A DNA stretch of 64,000 nucleotides from Mangifera indica (GCF_011075055.1 NW_025401156.1:98654-162653); one strand, 5' to 3'; shown: positions 27,328 through 40,200, counted from the stretch's first letter. Notes: generated by a model from the sequence alone, not told the origin. A program made the numbers and translations.

Positions 27328-28174
27328 GAATGGTCTGATCAACATGGAACTTTTATTTATTAAAAAGCTCTAGGGACAGCTTTTTTGGTACTTGACACTA
27401 GAATAAGTTGAAATTCTGTGTGAAATAAAGTAACAAGTGGGTTTGTAATAAAGTTGTAGAGAATGTTATTAGATTTATGGGTTTGCATATTTTGTTTGAC
27501 GTTAGAATTTGAGTGAACTTTGGAATGAAATGCTTAAACATGATATTCACCTTTTCTGTTTATTCTGCACACAATGGAATGCTAAAACAGTGTAGATCCG
27601 GTCACTGTGCCCCGGTTTACCCATCAAACAAATATTAGTGAGTCCTTGGTTAAAAAGAAAAAATTTAATGCTAACGTGCGATGAAGTAATAGTTAGTTTT
27701 ATTTTCTAGTAGTTGAATCAAGAAAAAAAGAGTTAATAATATTGGCCCGGTTATCCCTGTTGTCTTCTGGGAAGTCATTTTGTTACCTCTAATTCTCTTT
27801 GCTGGAAGTATGTATAATTTCCGAAATGGAACCACCGGATTTTCTCTGCTGAATTTGCATCATTAAATCCTATTAACCCTCTGAATAAAACAAATGAAAT
27901 CAAACTACGGGTATATATAAAACATGCGGTAAGTATTACAACACCAGAAGATTGTCTTGTTCATCTACAATTCCAACGAAAATCTTGCCCTTGCATATCC
28001 CATAACCCAAGTACACCGAAAAAACCAAGGCCGTTGGCCTGACCTTCAAATATGTAGTAGATTAACGTCGCCAAGTGCACTGGAAAAAAGCAGAGCACTT
28101 TTTTTTTTTTTTCAAATACTATTCTCTTGCTAGTCAAGTTTAAAACTTACCGCATTAGTAGCAAAAGCTGCAGC
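27328..28174. other. Convergent intergenic region
   Basis: Holds the 3-prime UTR of ALA dehydratase (AATAAA at 27424) and presumably that of the ILR1-like gene from the other side. No frame or repeat of note. Confidence 0.6.
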
Positions 28175-31100
28175 TTAAAGTCCCCGACTTTTTCCTTGCT
28201 CATAAAGATATCTTTCTGCTATAGTAGCATGAACTGCTGCGCCTATGGGTAGAGCATCTTCATCGATCAAAAAGTATGGGGAGTGGCCTGTGTGTATTGA
28301 CCCCAATGACTCGTTCCTAATTCCAATGTAGAAGAAAGCTGCAGGAATCACCTCCGAGTAAAAGGAGAAGTCCTCAGCCCCCATCATGGGTGGAACCACT
28401 CTGTAGTTCAGTGGACCCAACAAATCGGTGGCAACCTTCTTCACATGCTCGTACATGCGCTGGTTGTTCACCGTAGGGGGGTATATTGTGGAGTCCTTTT
28501 CAAAGAAATCAACTGTTGCCGAGCATCTGAAAACACTGGCCTGCTCCACAATCACCTCTTGTATTCTTTGGAGAAGTTGGTAGAAGCTAGTGTTAGAAAA
28601 AGCCCTGAAGGTTCCACCAATAATAACTGTATCAGGAATCATGTCCAGATTATTCCCTCCATTGAATGAAGTTACTGAGACAACCTGTAGATTGATCATA
28701 GTCAGAAATGCTGATTAAATCCCTTAACGAAAGAGATGGCCGGTAGAATAATGGGTAACCGTTAAGAAAGCCAAACCTGTGAGTCCAGTGGATCAGCTTC
28801 ACGAGAAACAAGGCCTTGTAAGCTGATTACAGCAGCGGAGGCTGCTAAGATGGGGTCAACTGAGTGGTGTGGGTTCCCGGCGTGGCCTCTTTTTCCACTA
28901 ATCACGGCTCTGAATAAGCCACAGCCAGCCAACAAAGGACCAGGCCTTGAGCCAATGACACCAGTTGGATGCTCATGAGATACATGAACTGCAAATATGG
29001 CCTCTATATCTTCAAGAGTCCCGTCTCCAATCATCCGTTTTGCACCGTTTCCAGCTTCCTCTGCTGGTTGAAATATCAGTACTACAGTTCCCTGTCATAA
29101 CAAAATACGAAAATTATCAGTTAATCCACCAAACCCCCTATCCTGAATTAAGCTTCTTGCAAATGTAGAAAGAGCAGTATGGCTTAGAAACGTATATGTG
29201 ACACAACTTTCTTAATAAATAAACATGTTTACATCCTCAGGCATTTAGATCAGCCGATTGTGAGGGAAAATGGCACTGGTTGGATTTTCATCCTGAGAAC
29301 AGAACCACAATATAAATATTCTTATTATTTTTCATTTCAGCTAACATCCCATTTTGTTTAGGCCCATATTTTGTGTGAATTTATTCGTTATGACAAAGAA
29401 AAGAAAGGGACAACTCAAACACTCATTAATAGGCAAAGAATAACAAGAACAACACATTCTAACACAAAATGGAATCTTGGATTAATTGGAGGCCATCCCT
29501 TTCAACCTTTAGTAATTGAAGATAGTCCACACAATGTGATGCCTCATTGAATAGAGGCAAACATCCAAACATGTGTGTCACTTTGTACCAAACATAAATG
29601 AATACACAAAAATTACAAAAAAAAAAAAAAAAACAAAAGCAAGTAGATGAATCCACGGCTGAAATGCAAGCAGCTTTCATTATCCACAGGATTAACGTCG
29701 GTTCCATTTCCAAATTCATGGGATTCGTTTTTTCCAAGTCTTAATCAAATTGAAAGATTTGAAAAGTGGACATCCATGAAACAGACCCACTCTGTGTATA
29801 ACTTAAAATTGAACCGCCCTACTCCTGTAATGCCAATCTATGAAAGTGAAATTGTTTTTTTTTTCAACTATTGACACATGGGATTTCTTTTTTAAACAAA
29901 TAGTACACTTCAATAAATACCATTTCAGAAAAATGAAAACAGATCTGGTTGGACGGCAAAAATTTAGGCAACCGACAAAATACGTGAGAATACTAAGTGA
30001 AAAAATTGCATAGAAGAGACAATCATCAAGTCCTTTTAATCAGAAGAAGAAGGAAGGCCTATACCACACATACACCTAGGGTTAGATTTGAACTAAATTA
30101 AATTTAAGCTTGAGTTTGACTCAATTTGCAAGGCATTGAACTCGAGTTTAATTTGAGTTCAAATTAACCTTTTAGCTTAACTCATTATTAAAATGATGTC
30201 ATTTTTAATACATATTGATTAAAATAAAGTTATTTTGTATCAAAATTTTTAACCTCACGAGTTTGATGAGTTGAGCACCCTAAAATTCGAATTTAGAAAT
30301 ATTGAACCTTTAGGCTCAAACTCGAGCTTGAGCTCATTTTAGACTTATTCAAACAAATTTAAATTCGAACTTAAACAAATTTGATTCAAATCCAGTCCTA
30401 TATACACACATATTCATACAAAACAAAATGAGCCTTCCTATCAACACACTTAACTTCTTCACCCTAAAGATTGTGCAATTAATGTTCCACCTATATATCA
30501 TGCTTAATCAACAGCCCCCCGTGGACCCCCTTCATTATTTCATATATCTACATTTACCCATCAACTCCAATATCAAAAAAAATTATGGTAACAGCAATTC
30601 TAATTGGTTGCATGCAGAAACACAAGTGAGAAAACAGACTCATTTTAAACAAAATTTGCAGAATAAATAACAAACCTTCAAAAGATGTTCACGGCTCTTC
30701 AAGATCTTGGCAGCACCGATGAGCATTGTAACATGTGCATCGTGTCCACAAGCATGCATTTTTCCAGCAACTTTGCTTTTATATTCCCACTCAACAGCCT
30801 CCTGAAAAACATACAACTCCAGCATGTTAATCCAGTTGTCCCTTCTGTCAAAAAATTTGACCTGAAGTTCTTGGAAGGTAAAAATAGTTGAAATAACTTT
30901 GTTTTAATCCTTCTTGTGTCATTCTGTAAAAAGATAACTTCCCTTAGATTTTATGTGACTAAAGTACAAAGTAAAAATAATAAGAAACAGAAACCTAATT
31001 CAACTCTCATCAAAAAGGAAAAATAAAGCCATAAATTGAGACATTCTGAGAACCCAAAAATATAATAAATAAATAAATCCCCCACTAACGTACCGACATG

Positions 31101-31700
31101 CAAGCCCATGACTATATTTGTACATGTACAAGCACATGGATGATTATTATGTACTTTGCAAATGATAATAATTTCTCTATAAAAATAAATTAAATACAGA
31201 AAAAAAAAAAACACCTGAATAGGAAGTGCATCCATATCAGCTCTGATGGCCACAAACGGCGGGCCTCCGGTCCCAATAGAGGCCCGAATACCCGTTTTGG
31301 CCAACGGATATTTATATTTAATTTCCATCCGATCCAACTCAGCCCGGACCAACTTACTTGTTTCATATTCTTCAAAAGCAAGCTCCGGGTGCTGGTGAAT
31401 TTTTCTCCTCACAGTTTTCAACCAATTGACGTTCTCCGGCCAGCGAGCCAGGGCCAAAACCTCATCGGAGCAGTCCTGTGTCCATACCTGGCAGCGGAAA
31501 TACGTCGGCCGTGAAGTGCACGATTTGTTCTTGTTGTTGCCGGACTGCAACGGCGAGGAAGCGAGAGTGCTTATATCAAAGAAAGAATATTGATTATCTG
31601 AAGGAGTTGAGGATTTGACATGCAATAAAATATTGTTCTGAAAAACTGTTATTATTATGACTGAGATGGAGAAAGTAACGGAAAGGTTTAGATGATTCAT
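28175..31700 (-). CDS. IAA-amino acid hydrolase ILR1-like (M20 amidohydrolase), 4 exons
   Basis: Exons on the minus strand: 31700-31215, 30801-30676, 29091-28777, 28684-28175. All GT-AG, giving 478 codons. The family cleaves amide conjugates of auxin (some members also jasmonate conjugates) to free the hormone. Metal ligands expected from Arabidopsis ILL2 are present: Cys180 and His182 in HACGHDAH, Glu216 in PAEEAG, His240 in AVHVSH, and His443 in HTGHSP. The sequence GAEDFS is also conserved. An N-terminal hydrophobic segment (about residues 5-27) can serve as a signal peptide. The extended N-terminus and the [20 protein letters not shown] core resemble ILL6-type members, but this is a judgement by eye. 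The C-terminus ends GKSRGL with no KDEL/HDEL-like signal. Intron 2 (1.6 kb) contains a hAT-like MITE. Confidence 0.95.
30077..30400. mobile_element. Old hAT-like MITE in intron 2 of the ILR1-like gene
   Basis: 324 bases with imperfect terminal inverted repeats: TAGGGTTAGATTTGAAC at the left, and the right end read inversely is TAGGACTGGATTTGAATC. The 8-bp flanks are catacacc and tatacaca (6 of 8 identical), which fits an 8-bp hAT target duplication. Length, termini and the central aaaatgatgtcatttt match the younger element at 57776-58095 (central acggcgtcgtttt), with C-to-T and G-to-A type differences. Non-coding, non-autonomous. Confidence 0.7.
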
Positions 31701-32159
31701 GTTTGGGAAGAAAATGAGAAGGAAAGTTCAAAGGAGTGAGGGAAAAAGAAATAGAAAGAAATAGTGGGGAGAGGAGGGGGAAATTAGAGCACGTGGGATA
31801 AAGGATGTAGGGGGTAAATAGACACGTGGGAGAATATGAATGGAAAAAGAGAGGGACCCGATATGGAAGATTGTTTCTACTAAAAGCGCTTGAACGACAC
31901 TAAAAGCGGTTTTTGTCTGAAAGAATATATTTTTAAATCTTTTTTTATACATCTATTATTAAATTTTGGGTTTGATTTATTTAATATAATTAATTTAATC
32001 TAAAAAATAATTTAATTTAAATTAAATTTTTATTAATAAATTGATTGTATTTGAATGATAATGTTTATAATTAACACAAAGAGTTTTGATTTTTTATTTA
32101 AATTCTATCAAATTCAAATATTGTTAATCAAATAAAAAGTATTTAAGAGAAAAAAGTCA
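31701..32159. other. Upstream region of the ILR1-like gene
   Basis: About 200 bases of GA-rich leader or promoter DNA with an acacgtggg-type G-box-like word near 31790 and another near 31832, then AT-rich DNA. No other gene seen. Confidence 0.4.
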
Positions 32160-32395
32160 TCGGAGGGAGAGAGATCAACTACCATTCATCAAAAATTTGT
32201 TTACAAAATTTGAAATCTTAAATAGAAAAAAATTACAACTTTTCCAAACTTAATTTTAAAAAGTTATTAATTTTGGGTAAAAAAATAATGATTTTATTTT
32301 TTAATTTTATCTTTTAAATAAATAAATTTTTAAAAATTAAAAACAAAGACTTTGAAATTTCACCACACTTGGGTGGGAACAAGTCTTGTGGTCAT
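32160..32395 (+). repeat. FB-A foldback family, right arm
   Basis: Begins with a purine-rich core remnant (cggagggagagagatca) and ends with the family tip gggtgggaacaagtc at 32370. The left arm is not visible. Confidence 0.6.
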
Positions 32396-32621
32396 TTGTG
32401 AATAAATAAGATGAGTGGGGAGGGGTCCCATGGGAGCATCTTCATCCTTTAAAGCATAATTGAACAAGCATTAAGAAATGACGCTTTGGATTGGTCAACA
32501 TTTATTTGTATATGTGTCCATTACACATTGTTTTTACTTTATGAGATCATATGGACCAAAAATATTCCAAAGTATTGCCTCACCCTCACTCACAAGTTAG
32601 AATTTTAATTTTTTTTCAAGA

Positions 32622-32745
<124 letters not shown>

Positions 32746-32944
32746 AAATATTAATAATTTAATATATATTAATAATTATATTAAATATTAATAACATTTT
32801 TATAATTTTTAATAAAATATAAAATTATTATTTTAAAAAAATTAATAAATTTATTAATAGAAATAAATAACAACATTAACGATAATGATTTCTTTTTTTA
32901 ACTTAAAAAAATAAGAATTTATCTATTAAAACTTTGAGTAGAAA

Positions 32945-33300
32945 AAAGTCGTTTAGTCTTTTATTAATTACATTATTTAATGACAAATAATATTTAATTC
33001 AAACTCTTAATTAGGGTTAGGGGTAAAATTATTATTTACTAAAATTTAAAAATAAAAGTTTTATAACATTTTTCTAATCATGTTTAAAAATTTCATAATT
33101 TTTCTCAATTTAAGGTTTAAAAAGTGATTATTTTTCTCCAAATTTCTATGTTTTATTTCTTCCCTTTTTGGTGACGATGATAAGCTAAAGAAGAAATGAT
33201 GACATCTCCAACATCATCATTGTCTCTTCTTGATGGAGATTTGTCGATAAAGAGACAAAAAAACTCTTCATCGACAAAGATGAAAAGACACTGTTTAAGA
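32945..33300. repeat. FB-A foldback family, left arm and core
   Basis: Starts near a degenerate tip (aaaagtcgtttagtc) and carries the left-arm words aattagggttaggggtaaaat and the tttcttccctttttggtgacg core. It runs into the 255-bp tandem repeat where a right arm would be expected. Confidence 0.45.
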
Positions 33301-33312
33301 AGAAACAAAAGT

Positions 33313-33975
33313 CACACTACTCTTTATGTTTTTTTTTTTTAATTTTTTGTTTTTGTCTATTATAATTGAATCTTTACATTGGACCATTTCCTAGGTGCAA
33401 GTGGTGGACATTGCCAACTCATTGCCCAATTGTATTGACAAATTATTGTTTATACTAATTTTTTTGTTTCCCTTTCTATTTTCTTTCACATGATTGAAAT
33501 AGTTACTTTTATTTTTTGTTGATGAAAACGAAAAAACATTTTCATCTTTGTTTGAGAAGAGATAAAGAGCACACTACTCTTTGTGGTTTTTTTATTTTTT
33601 ATTTTTGTCTATTATAACCAAATCTTAAGATTGGACCATTTTATAGGTACAAGTGGTGGAGGTCGCTGACTCATTGCCCAATCGTATTGATAAATTATTG
33701 CTTGAACTAATTTTCTTTTTCCCTTTTCTATTTTCTTTCACGTGATTGAAATAATTATTTTCATTGTCTACTAATAAAAATGAAAAAATGTCTACGTTTC
33801 TGTTGGAGAAGAGATAAAAATGACACTATGCTTTGTGTTTTTTTTTCTTTTGCTTTTGTTTATTATAATCGAATCTTGAAATTGGATCATTTTACAGGTA
33901 TAAATGATGAAGGTCGCCGACTCGCTGCCCAATCATATTTCTTTCACGTGATCGAAATAGCTACATTCATTTTCC
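33313..33975 (+). repeat. ~255-bp tandem repeat, about 2.6 copies
   Basis: The landmark cacactactcttt starts at 33313 and 33570, and degenerately at 33822, giving periods of 257 and 252. Each unit also has ttgtctattataa, attggaccatt, gcaagtggtgga or its variant, cattgcccaat and tttctttcacatgattgaaat. The third copy is truncated and has an internal deletion. No protein recognisable. Copies diverge moderately, so not very recent. Confidence 0.85.
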
Positions 33976-35589
33976 TCTTTAAAACTTCGAAAAAAATGTA
34001 GCAATCAATTGAAATTAAAATAACTATTTTTTTTTTTTCCAGCTCTCGGATATTTTTCAAGTCTTCAGCCAGGACAATTGCGGCTATTATTTCTTCTCGT
34101 CTGCAGTAATTTAAGTCGTAAATATTGACTAACGTTTTCAGCATTCTCAATGGAATGCATGAGTTCAATGCTTTTGACTGGAAAAGCAATTTAAATGTTA
34201 TATAACCTGAATTTCATAAGCAATTGCGTAACAATTATGTCATTCCAAAGTCATTTAGAGAAGTGGGTATAATTTTATTTAAATCATAAAATTAAGTTAA
34301 ATTATTTAAAAATTATAGTTTAATTTAAGTTGATAAATTTTTAAAAAATAATCTTTAATTTGGGTTGTGATTTAAGCTATTTTCAAACTGAATCAAATTA
34401 TAAATTATATTTTTAAAAAATACTTATATAACTATATTTTATAAATTTTTTTAATAAATAATTAGATATATAATTTTTTATATTTATGTTATTATTATTT
34501 TTACATATATATTATATATATTTCACATTAATTTTAAATGTTTATGTTATATTTTATAAATCGTATTTTTTTAGTTCGATTTAAAATCTAAAATGGTTTA
34601 CAGAATTTTTAAATTATTTTTTTAATTAGTTTTAAAAAACTCTCCAACAATATCAAACCAAACCGTGCACCGCCTATTCTTTTAAAGAAATTGAAATCAC
34701 TAATAAAAAAGCATCTAAAATTATTAGACACCATTAAATTAAAATATATGACTACAGCATGTTGCCAAAATGAAGCAACAAAATTCCAGAACCCACCGCC
34801 ACAAACCCAATGCATGTGAAACATTTGTTCTTAATGCAGGAAAAGGTAGTGAATTTCCAATGAATGGAATCGGGGCAGCATGTTGTCCCTATTCTTATTT
34901 TTTTATTTCTGGTGTAATTGCAAAGCTGTGTGCTGGTTCTGAGTATATCAATGGATTCTGTGTTCTCCACCGCTATTTCTTATTGTACTAGGGCAAAAGA
35001 TTTGTCTTCTTTGGACCGCAAAATAGTTAAAAAACAAAAGACAAGACAATGTATTTCTTATTGTATTATGCCAAAAGATTCATTACCACTCGTCTTTGTA
35101 TAAGAGATGAATATGACAAATTATATTCGTTTTAGACAAGATAACAAAGGAGAAAAAAAAAAAGAGAGAATGTAACTAAAGATAACGAAATTTGTAGTTT
35201 TCCATAATAATTTTAAAACTCTAAAAAATAAATACTTATTTTTCATCTTTTAAATAAAAAATTATTAAATTTTAAACTTAAAAATATATAATAAACTTTT
35301 AAATTTTTTAAAATATTTTTAATTAAATGATATGATCATTGTTGACAAGAATTATGATTGGGTTTAAATATTTATCGATTAAAAATAAATCCTAATCGTT
35401 GACTCTTTAGAAGGCCAAATTCAAGTGTCGTGGGGCACAAATTAATGATTATTATCGTCCCATCAAATAATTGTTTGATAATTTACAGGCTAATCCAACG
35501 GCAGTTAAACCATGATTCGCACAAAATTATCCATTAAAATATTTAACATTTAAAATATATATTTTTTTCTTACTCATTTTACCAGAAGC
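33976..35589. other. Intergenic, no gene supported
   Basis: Includes AT-rich DNA at about 34270-34680 that ends in accaaaccgtgcaccgcc, the usual look of a decayed hAT-like repeat. A GC-richer stretch (34740-35100) has short frames on both strands. None shows a known motif or supports splicing into a longer gene. Confidence 0.4.
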
Positions 35590-36070
35590 AATCAATCATA
35601 GGCGTTATAATAAATAACATATTCAGTTAACCCTAATTAGTTAGTTTTATCTTGGGTTAAAGAAGGATTATGAAAATGATTTTTCAAGTGTGAAATAAAG
35701 TAGGGTTTATAGAAGTGAAGGGGCTTTTTCATTATAGGGGTAAGATCGGAAAGAAAATTTTACCACGGATTTTGCCGACAAATTCAGGTTGTTCTATAAT
35801 TCAACTCTGACAAAAAAGGATTTCTTTCGTAGAAATTATTGATATTATTAAATTGCATGATGCAAAGTCATAGAAAGGACAATTTAAGGTGGCTGAATCA
35901 ATTCACTGTCGGTTGAAAAGTACCTATAGCTAAGTGAGGTCCATATTAATATGAATGTAATTAAAAACAGTTTTGATCAATTAAGACAACTTCTTATAGC
36001 AGAAGGCAATTCGAATACGATGAATCAATGGATATCATAATTAAAGTTAGGCCACTAGCGGTGGTCGAAG
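35590..36070 (+). repeat. Direct duplication, unit 1 block a
   Basis: Matches 39812-40200 in the same orientation. Shared words include ggggtaagatcg, attttgccgaca, attgcatgat, aaaggacaatttaagg, gctgaatcaatt and atacgatgaatcaatg. It is separated from block b (38140-38510) by about 2 kb of inserted repeats in this unit, but the two are adjacent in unit 2. No gene recognised. Confidence 0.8.
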
Positions 36071-36289
36071 GCCTCAAACTTTGCTAGATAACGAGAGGTG
36101 TATAGATCTGAACAAATGTTTGTCTTTCATTAGATAATAAAGCGTAATTCAAATCTTTAAATAAGAAAAAGTCATTTAAAGGTCATTCTCTTAACAATAA
36201 TGACTTTTTTGTTCACCTTAAGGCTGTTAATCACCTACGAAAATGGTTAGATTTTAAGTTTTATATTTTTAGAGGGAAAAATGGATTTT

Positions 36290-36519
36290 TCAAAGCTTAC
36301 TCACGATATGAAATTATTAAATTTTCAAACTAAAATAGTAAAATAAGATATTATTTTAATATTATTAATAAAATAATGATTTTACTTATTAATTATAGTA
36401 AAAAATTTACAGATATGTCATAACAGACTAAAACTTATATGGGTATTTAAGTTTTTTATTTATTGTCCGTATATATTTGTTTTTTCACCAAAATTTGGTG
36501 GGAAATAGTCCTTTAGCCT
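36290..36519 (+). repeat. FB-A foldback family, right arm
   Basis: Ends with ggtgggaaatagtcctttag after the tcaccaaaatt word. The core side is degraded. It is one of the insertions that separate blocks a and b of duplication unit 1. Confidence 0.6.
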
Positions 36520-37289
36520 TAAAGTTATGGTCTATAAAATATAATGAAACGAGCAAAACAAGGAAAAAATGGATTTGGATTTTGGGTTAAAGGTTTAGAG
36601 TTTAATATACCTTGCTAAATATTAACAAAGGAAAATACTTAGGTTATGATGAAATATGAATACAGAAACATTCTACTGAGTCTACTACTTATCATGCATT
36701 TCAAATCATGTTTTCGTTTAAATAGATGCACAAAATTTTATTAAGTCGTATTTGTTGGATAAATATTCAAAATTAAAAATAAAACAGTTGAAATTACATT
36801 AAGAATGTGAAAATAGTAATTTCTATATTTTACGAGAAAAGGGATTTTTGAAATAAACATGACGGTGATAAAAAAAATCTCTATAAACAAAAATGAAATA
36901 ATATATATCCGTATCTTATACCCCGTTGTCTATCTAATTTATAAAACACACCTATTATACTTTTAAATAATTATCAAATGTCAATAATATATAAACTAAA
37001 CCCTTCTTTGTCTCTTTCCCAAAACTGTAGAGGTCGCATTGTCCACTCTCAACTCAAATTTGTTGCAAACTAGCCCTCACTATTTTCTTTTTGTTCAATT
37101 TTCTTAGAACTTTTTATTTTTTTATTTTATGTGATTTAAGGGGACAGTAGACTGTGCCTTTGTTGCTTAATTTGACATGATTTGTGGTGATTTTCATTTT
37201 TTAATTTAACTTATTGACTTAACTTCGTGTCGCTATGGCTTGTGAAAAGTTACTTCATTTAGGGATAGAGAAGGAGGTGAGCAATGTCA
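36520..37289. other. Intergenic, no gene seen
   Basis: AT-rich DNA with no convincing frame and no family match seen by eye. Confidence 0.45.
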
Positions 37290-37445
37290 TGTATGTGTGT
37301 AATTTTTATACATAATTTTATATAAAAATAATGATGATGTTGATATATGATTAGATAATTAAAAATTAAAAATAAAATAATAATTAATTAAATAATAATA
37401 TATTATTATTTATACATACTATTTATATATATAATTTTATTGAAT
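37290..37445. repeat. PAL-B palindromic repeat
   Basis: gtgtgtaatttttatacata at the left and tatatatataatttta at the right flank arms around gatatatgattagataatt and its decayed mirror. Decayed copy. Confidence 0.5.
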
Positions 37446-38139
37446 GGTTGCCATCTCTGACTCTAAATCTCAAACGTCATCAAATTGTTAAAAAAAAAAA
37501 ACAAAAGAAGGCAACAAATTATGAGGGGCTAATGTGAGGAGGCATGGATGGTGGAACTTTGACATAAGTTAAACAACGTTGATGACAAGTTGATATGGAA
37601 TTTATCACTCATTGTGAACCACTCAATCTTTCACCCAATGGTATCAGGTTTTTAGTCTTTTCACGATAATTTTGTTTTTCAAATAATTTATTTTTATATT
37701 TTACTTTAAAAGGATCAATCTTCTCCCTCTTACTATTAATAATAATTTTATTTTAAATTATTAATAAAATTTAAATACTTAATATAAATATCAATTATTA
37801 ATATATTTTTATTTTTTATTAAAATTTCAAAAATACTTTTAACTAATTTTTTTTACTTTTATTCAATCTATCCCTTCGGTTAATGTCAATTAAAAATTTT
37901 ACGTTTTAAATAATATTATATATATAAAAATATTAATATATTTATATATAATTAAATATTATTTAATTTTTAATTTAAAATTATACATTTACATAATAAT
38001 ATATTATTATTTACAAATTCATGTATTGCCGAGATAATAAATTAGAAGTCACCATCCCTAAAACCCCTCACGACCCAACTCTCATTAATCCCACTTTTGC
38101 CATGACCGTCACTGTCGTCAGTATCCACCATTGTTATCA

Positions 38140-38510
38140 AGCCAAGGATAATGAGAATTCTGAAAACAAGGATGACACTCGCCCACGCCATGAACAATAA
38201 CCCTCACATCATTATAAACATTCCACTCCACAATCGATCCGCTGACGGAAGCCACAAGGCAACTTTTGGTAGCCACGAGAGGGTGGCCACAAAGAGTAGC
38301 GTTGATAATGGAGCCATGAGAATGAGTTTTGTTAAAGTTTGATGAAATTTCGTAGCATTAATTGACCGTTCATGGCTTCAATGCAAACGACATTTATGAA
38401 TTGACTAATTTTGTTCTCCCTTTTGACCAGCTCAGACATGTTTGTGGTTAGGAGCTGCACGATAGGGTTCAATGACACCAACCTTGAAACTTTGTAATTT
38501 TTATTTGGTT
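38140..38510 (+). repeat. Direct duplication, unit 1 block b
   Basis: Matches 40290-40650: shared gccaaggat, caataaccctc or ccttc, cacaaggcaacttttggtag, gagagggtggc, ggagccatgag, gttcatggcttcaa, ttgaccagctcagaca and ttcaatga. GC content is higher than around it, and minus-strand translations of the two copies resemble each other over short stretches. It may descend from a gene, but I cannot name it. Confidence 0.75.
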
Positions 38511-38934
38511 TTTACAATTCTTTAAATATAAATAAATTTCGTTACGCTCTAACCTGAAAATTAACAACAAAAGGGAAATTAGGAATATTTTCATAATTCA
38601 TTTAGTTGTATGACGTATTGATTAAGACTGTTGTAATATGTAATGACTAAGCAATAACTCTAATGGATGGTCGGTCCCCTTAAAATCGGCCTTTGATATT
38701 TATGATGGAATCAGAACGTAGTACGGCAAAAACTTACGAATTCACCCAATAAAATAGCTAAGCCACCACACCTTCATGCTCCATAAGAAGTATGATTGTT
38801 TTTTCAGGCAAAGACAAGATTGAAGATTTTTATTTAGAAAGATGATTCATCTTATTAGAGAAGCATTGCATGTCATCAGAGAGAAAAGAGATGTAAAAAG
38901 GGGATTATAAAAAAAAAAAAAAACGTTATTTTAT

Positions 38935-39492
38935 CCATAGACTATTAAAAAAGAGTCAGATTAACGGATTCAAAAGTAAAATTATTATTTTATCTGTATT
39001 ATTACAAATAAACTTAAATTTAATTTTTACCCCCAAACCCTAACAACTAATAATTTTTCTTCAATTCAAATTTTCAAAAACAACATTTTTCCCCTTAGAG
39101 TTTTTAAACTTTTAGATTAAATTTTTCGACAATGACCGATGATCTCCAGACGATATGTCTTCCTCCCTGATGTCTCTTCTTTCCGATCATGCGACGTCTT
39201 TCCCTCTTAGGCGTATACAACGTTAGAAGTGTATGACCGAAAAGATAGGTTGTCGAAGAGGGAGAGTAGGTCCTTGGAGATCGTCGATTGTCGTCAAAAA
39301 AATTGGATCTAAAGATTTGGAAACCCTAGAGGAAAAATACAGTTTTTGAAAACTTGGGTTGGGGGAAAAAATAATATGACTAACAAACTCAGTTAAATTT
39401 AACGACCCATGAGTGGTTGAATGAAATTTTCAAAGTTAATGGAGGGAATTTAAAAAAAAAGCATACCTTGGATGGGAAATAGTCCTTTGGCC
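38935..39492 (+). repeat. FB-A foldback element, nearly complete
   Basis: Left arm carries aaaccctaacaactaataat, the core (about 39115-39300) is GC-richer with gatgatctccagacgatatg, and the right arm ends ggatgggaaatagtccttt at 39470. The mirrored gaaaccctagagg text after the core confirms the foldback layout. Left tip unclear. Confidence 0.6.
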
Positions 39493-39559
39493 AAAAAAAA
39501 AAATGAACCATCAATAGAGAGAGACTATTAATAATAACGTTGAAGAAAATGATTGGATA

Positions 39560-39810
39560 TTAAAGTTAAGACCTTAGAAAAAAAAAAACAATTTTTTAAA
39601 AGTTTGCATAATAAAGAAATTGTTAGTTTTTATGAAAAGAAAAATGAGATAAATTTTTTTATTTATTTTTAATATTATATATAAAATGACGATTTTATTC
39701 TTAAAATTAATAAATTTTATAATTTATGAGTAGGTAAAAGAGTTTTTTAAAATTAAATGATGAAAATTAAGAAAACAGTCATCTTTAGGTGGGAATAAGT
39801 TTTTTGGTAT
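39560..39810 (+). repeat. FB-A foldback family, right arm
   Basis: Ends with taggtgggaataagttttttg near 39787. Internal attgttagtttttatgaaaag matches the arms at 14290 and 15115. It lies immediately before duplication unit 2. Confidence 0.55.
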
Positions 39811-39811
39811 T

Positions 39812-40200
39812 ATAAATAACACATTCGCTTAGCCTTAATTAGTTTTATCTTGGTAAAAGAAGGATGGTGAAAATGATTTTACAAAGAGTGAAAAAAGAAG
39901 CAGGGGAATATAAGTAAAGCGCTTTTATAATAGGGGTAAGATCGTAAAAAAATCTTATTAAGAATTTTGCCGACAATTTTTTTTTTTAAAGAAATTATTA
40001 ATATTTTTAAATTGCATGATAAAAGTCTTACAAAGGACAATTTAAGGAAGCTGAATCAATTTATGGATTGTTGAAAAGTAAATATATATATAGGATTCGT
40101 GAGGTCCATGTTAATACAAATGTACTTAAAAATATTTTTGACCAATTAAGTCCACTTATTATATAGGAGAAGGTAATTGAAATACGATGAATCAATGAAC
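39812..40200 (+). repeat. Direct duplication, unit 2 block a
   Basis: Partner of 35590-36070, with several small deletions relative to it. It continues directly into block b at 40290, which suggests the original order was a-b without the inserts seen in unit 1. Confidence 0.8.

Noticed and set aside
33944..34189. Minus frame with a protein-like stretch (YCRREEIIAAIVLAEDLKN)
   Set aside because: It looks more protein-like than its neighbours, but I cannot identify it, it has no supporting exons nearby, and part of it overlaps the truncated third unit of the 255-bp repeat.
34752..34991. Overlapping plus and minus frames of about 72 codons
   Set aside because: No recognisable domain, both strands equally open, no splice context.
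38151..38342. 63-codon plus frame and the related minus frames at 40266-40802
   Set aside because: They fall in the duplicated block b, but the frames are not preserved between the two copies, so selection for a protein is not supported.
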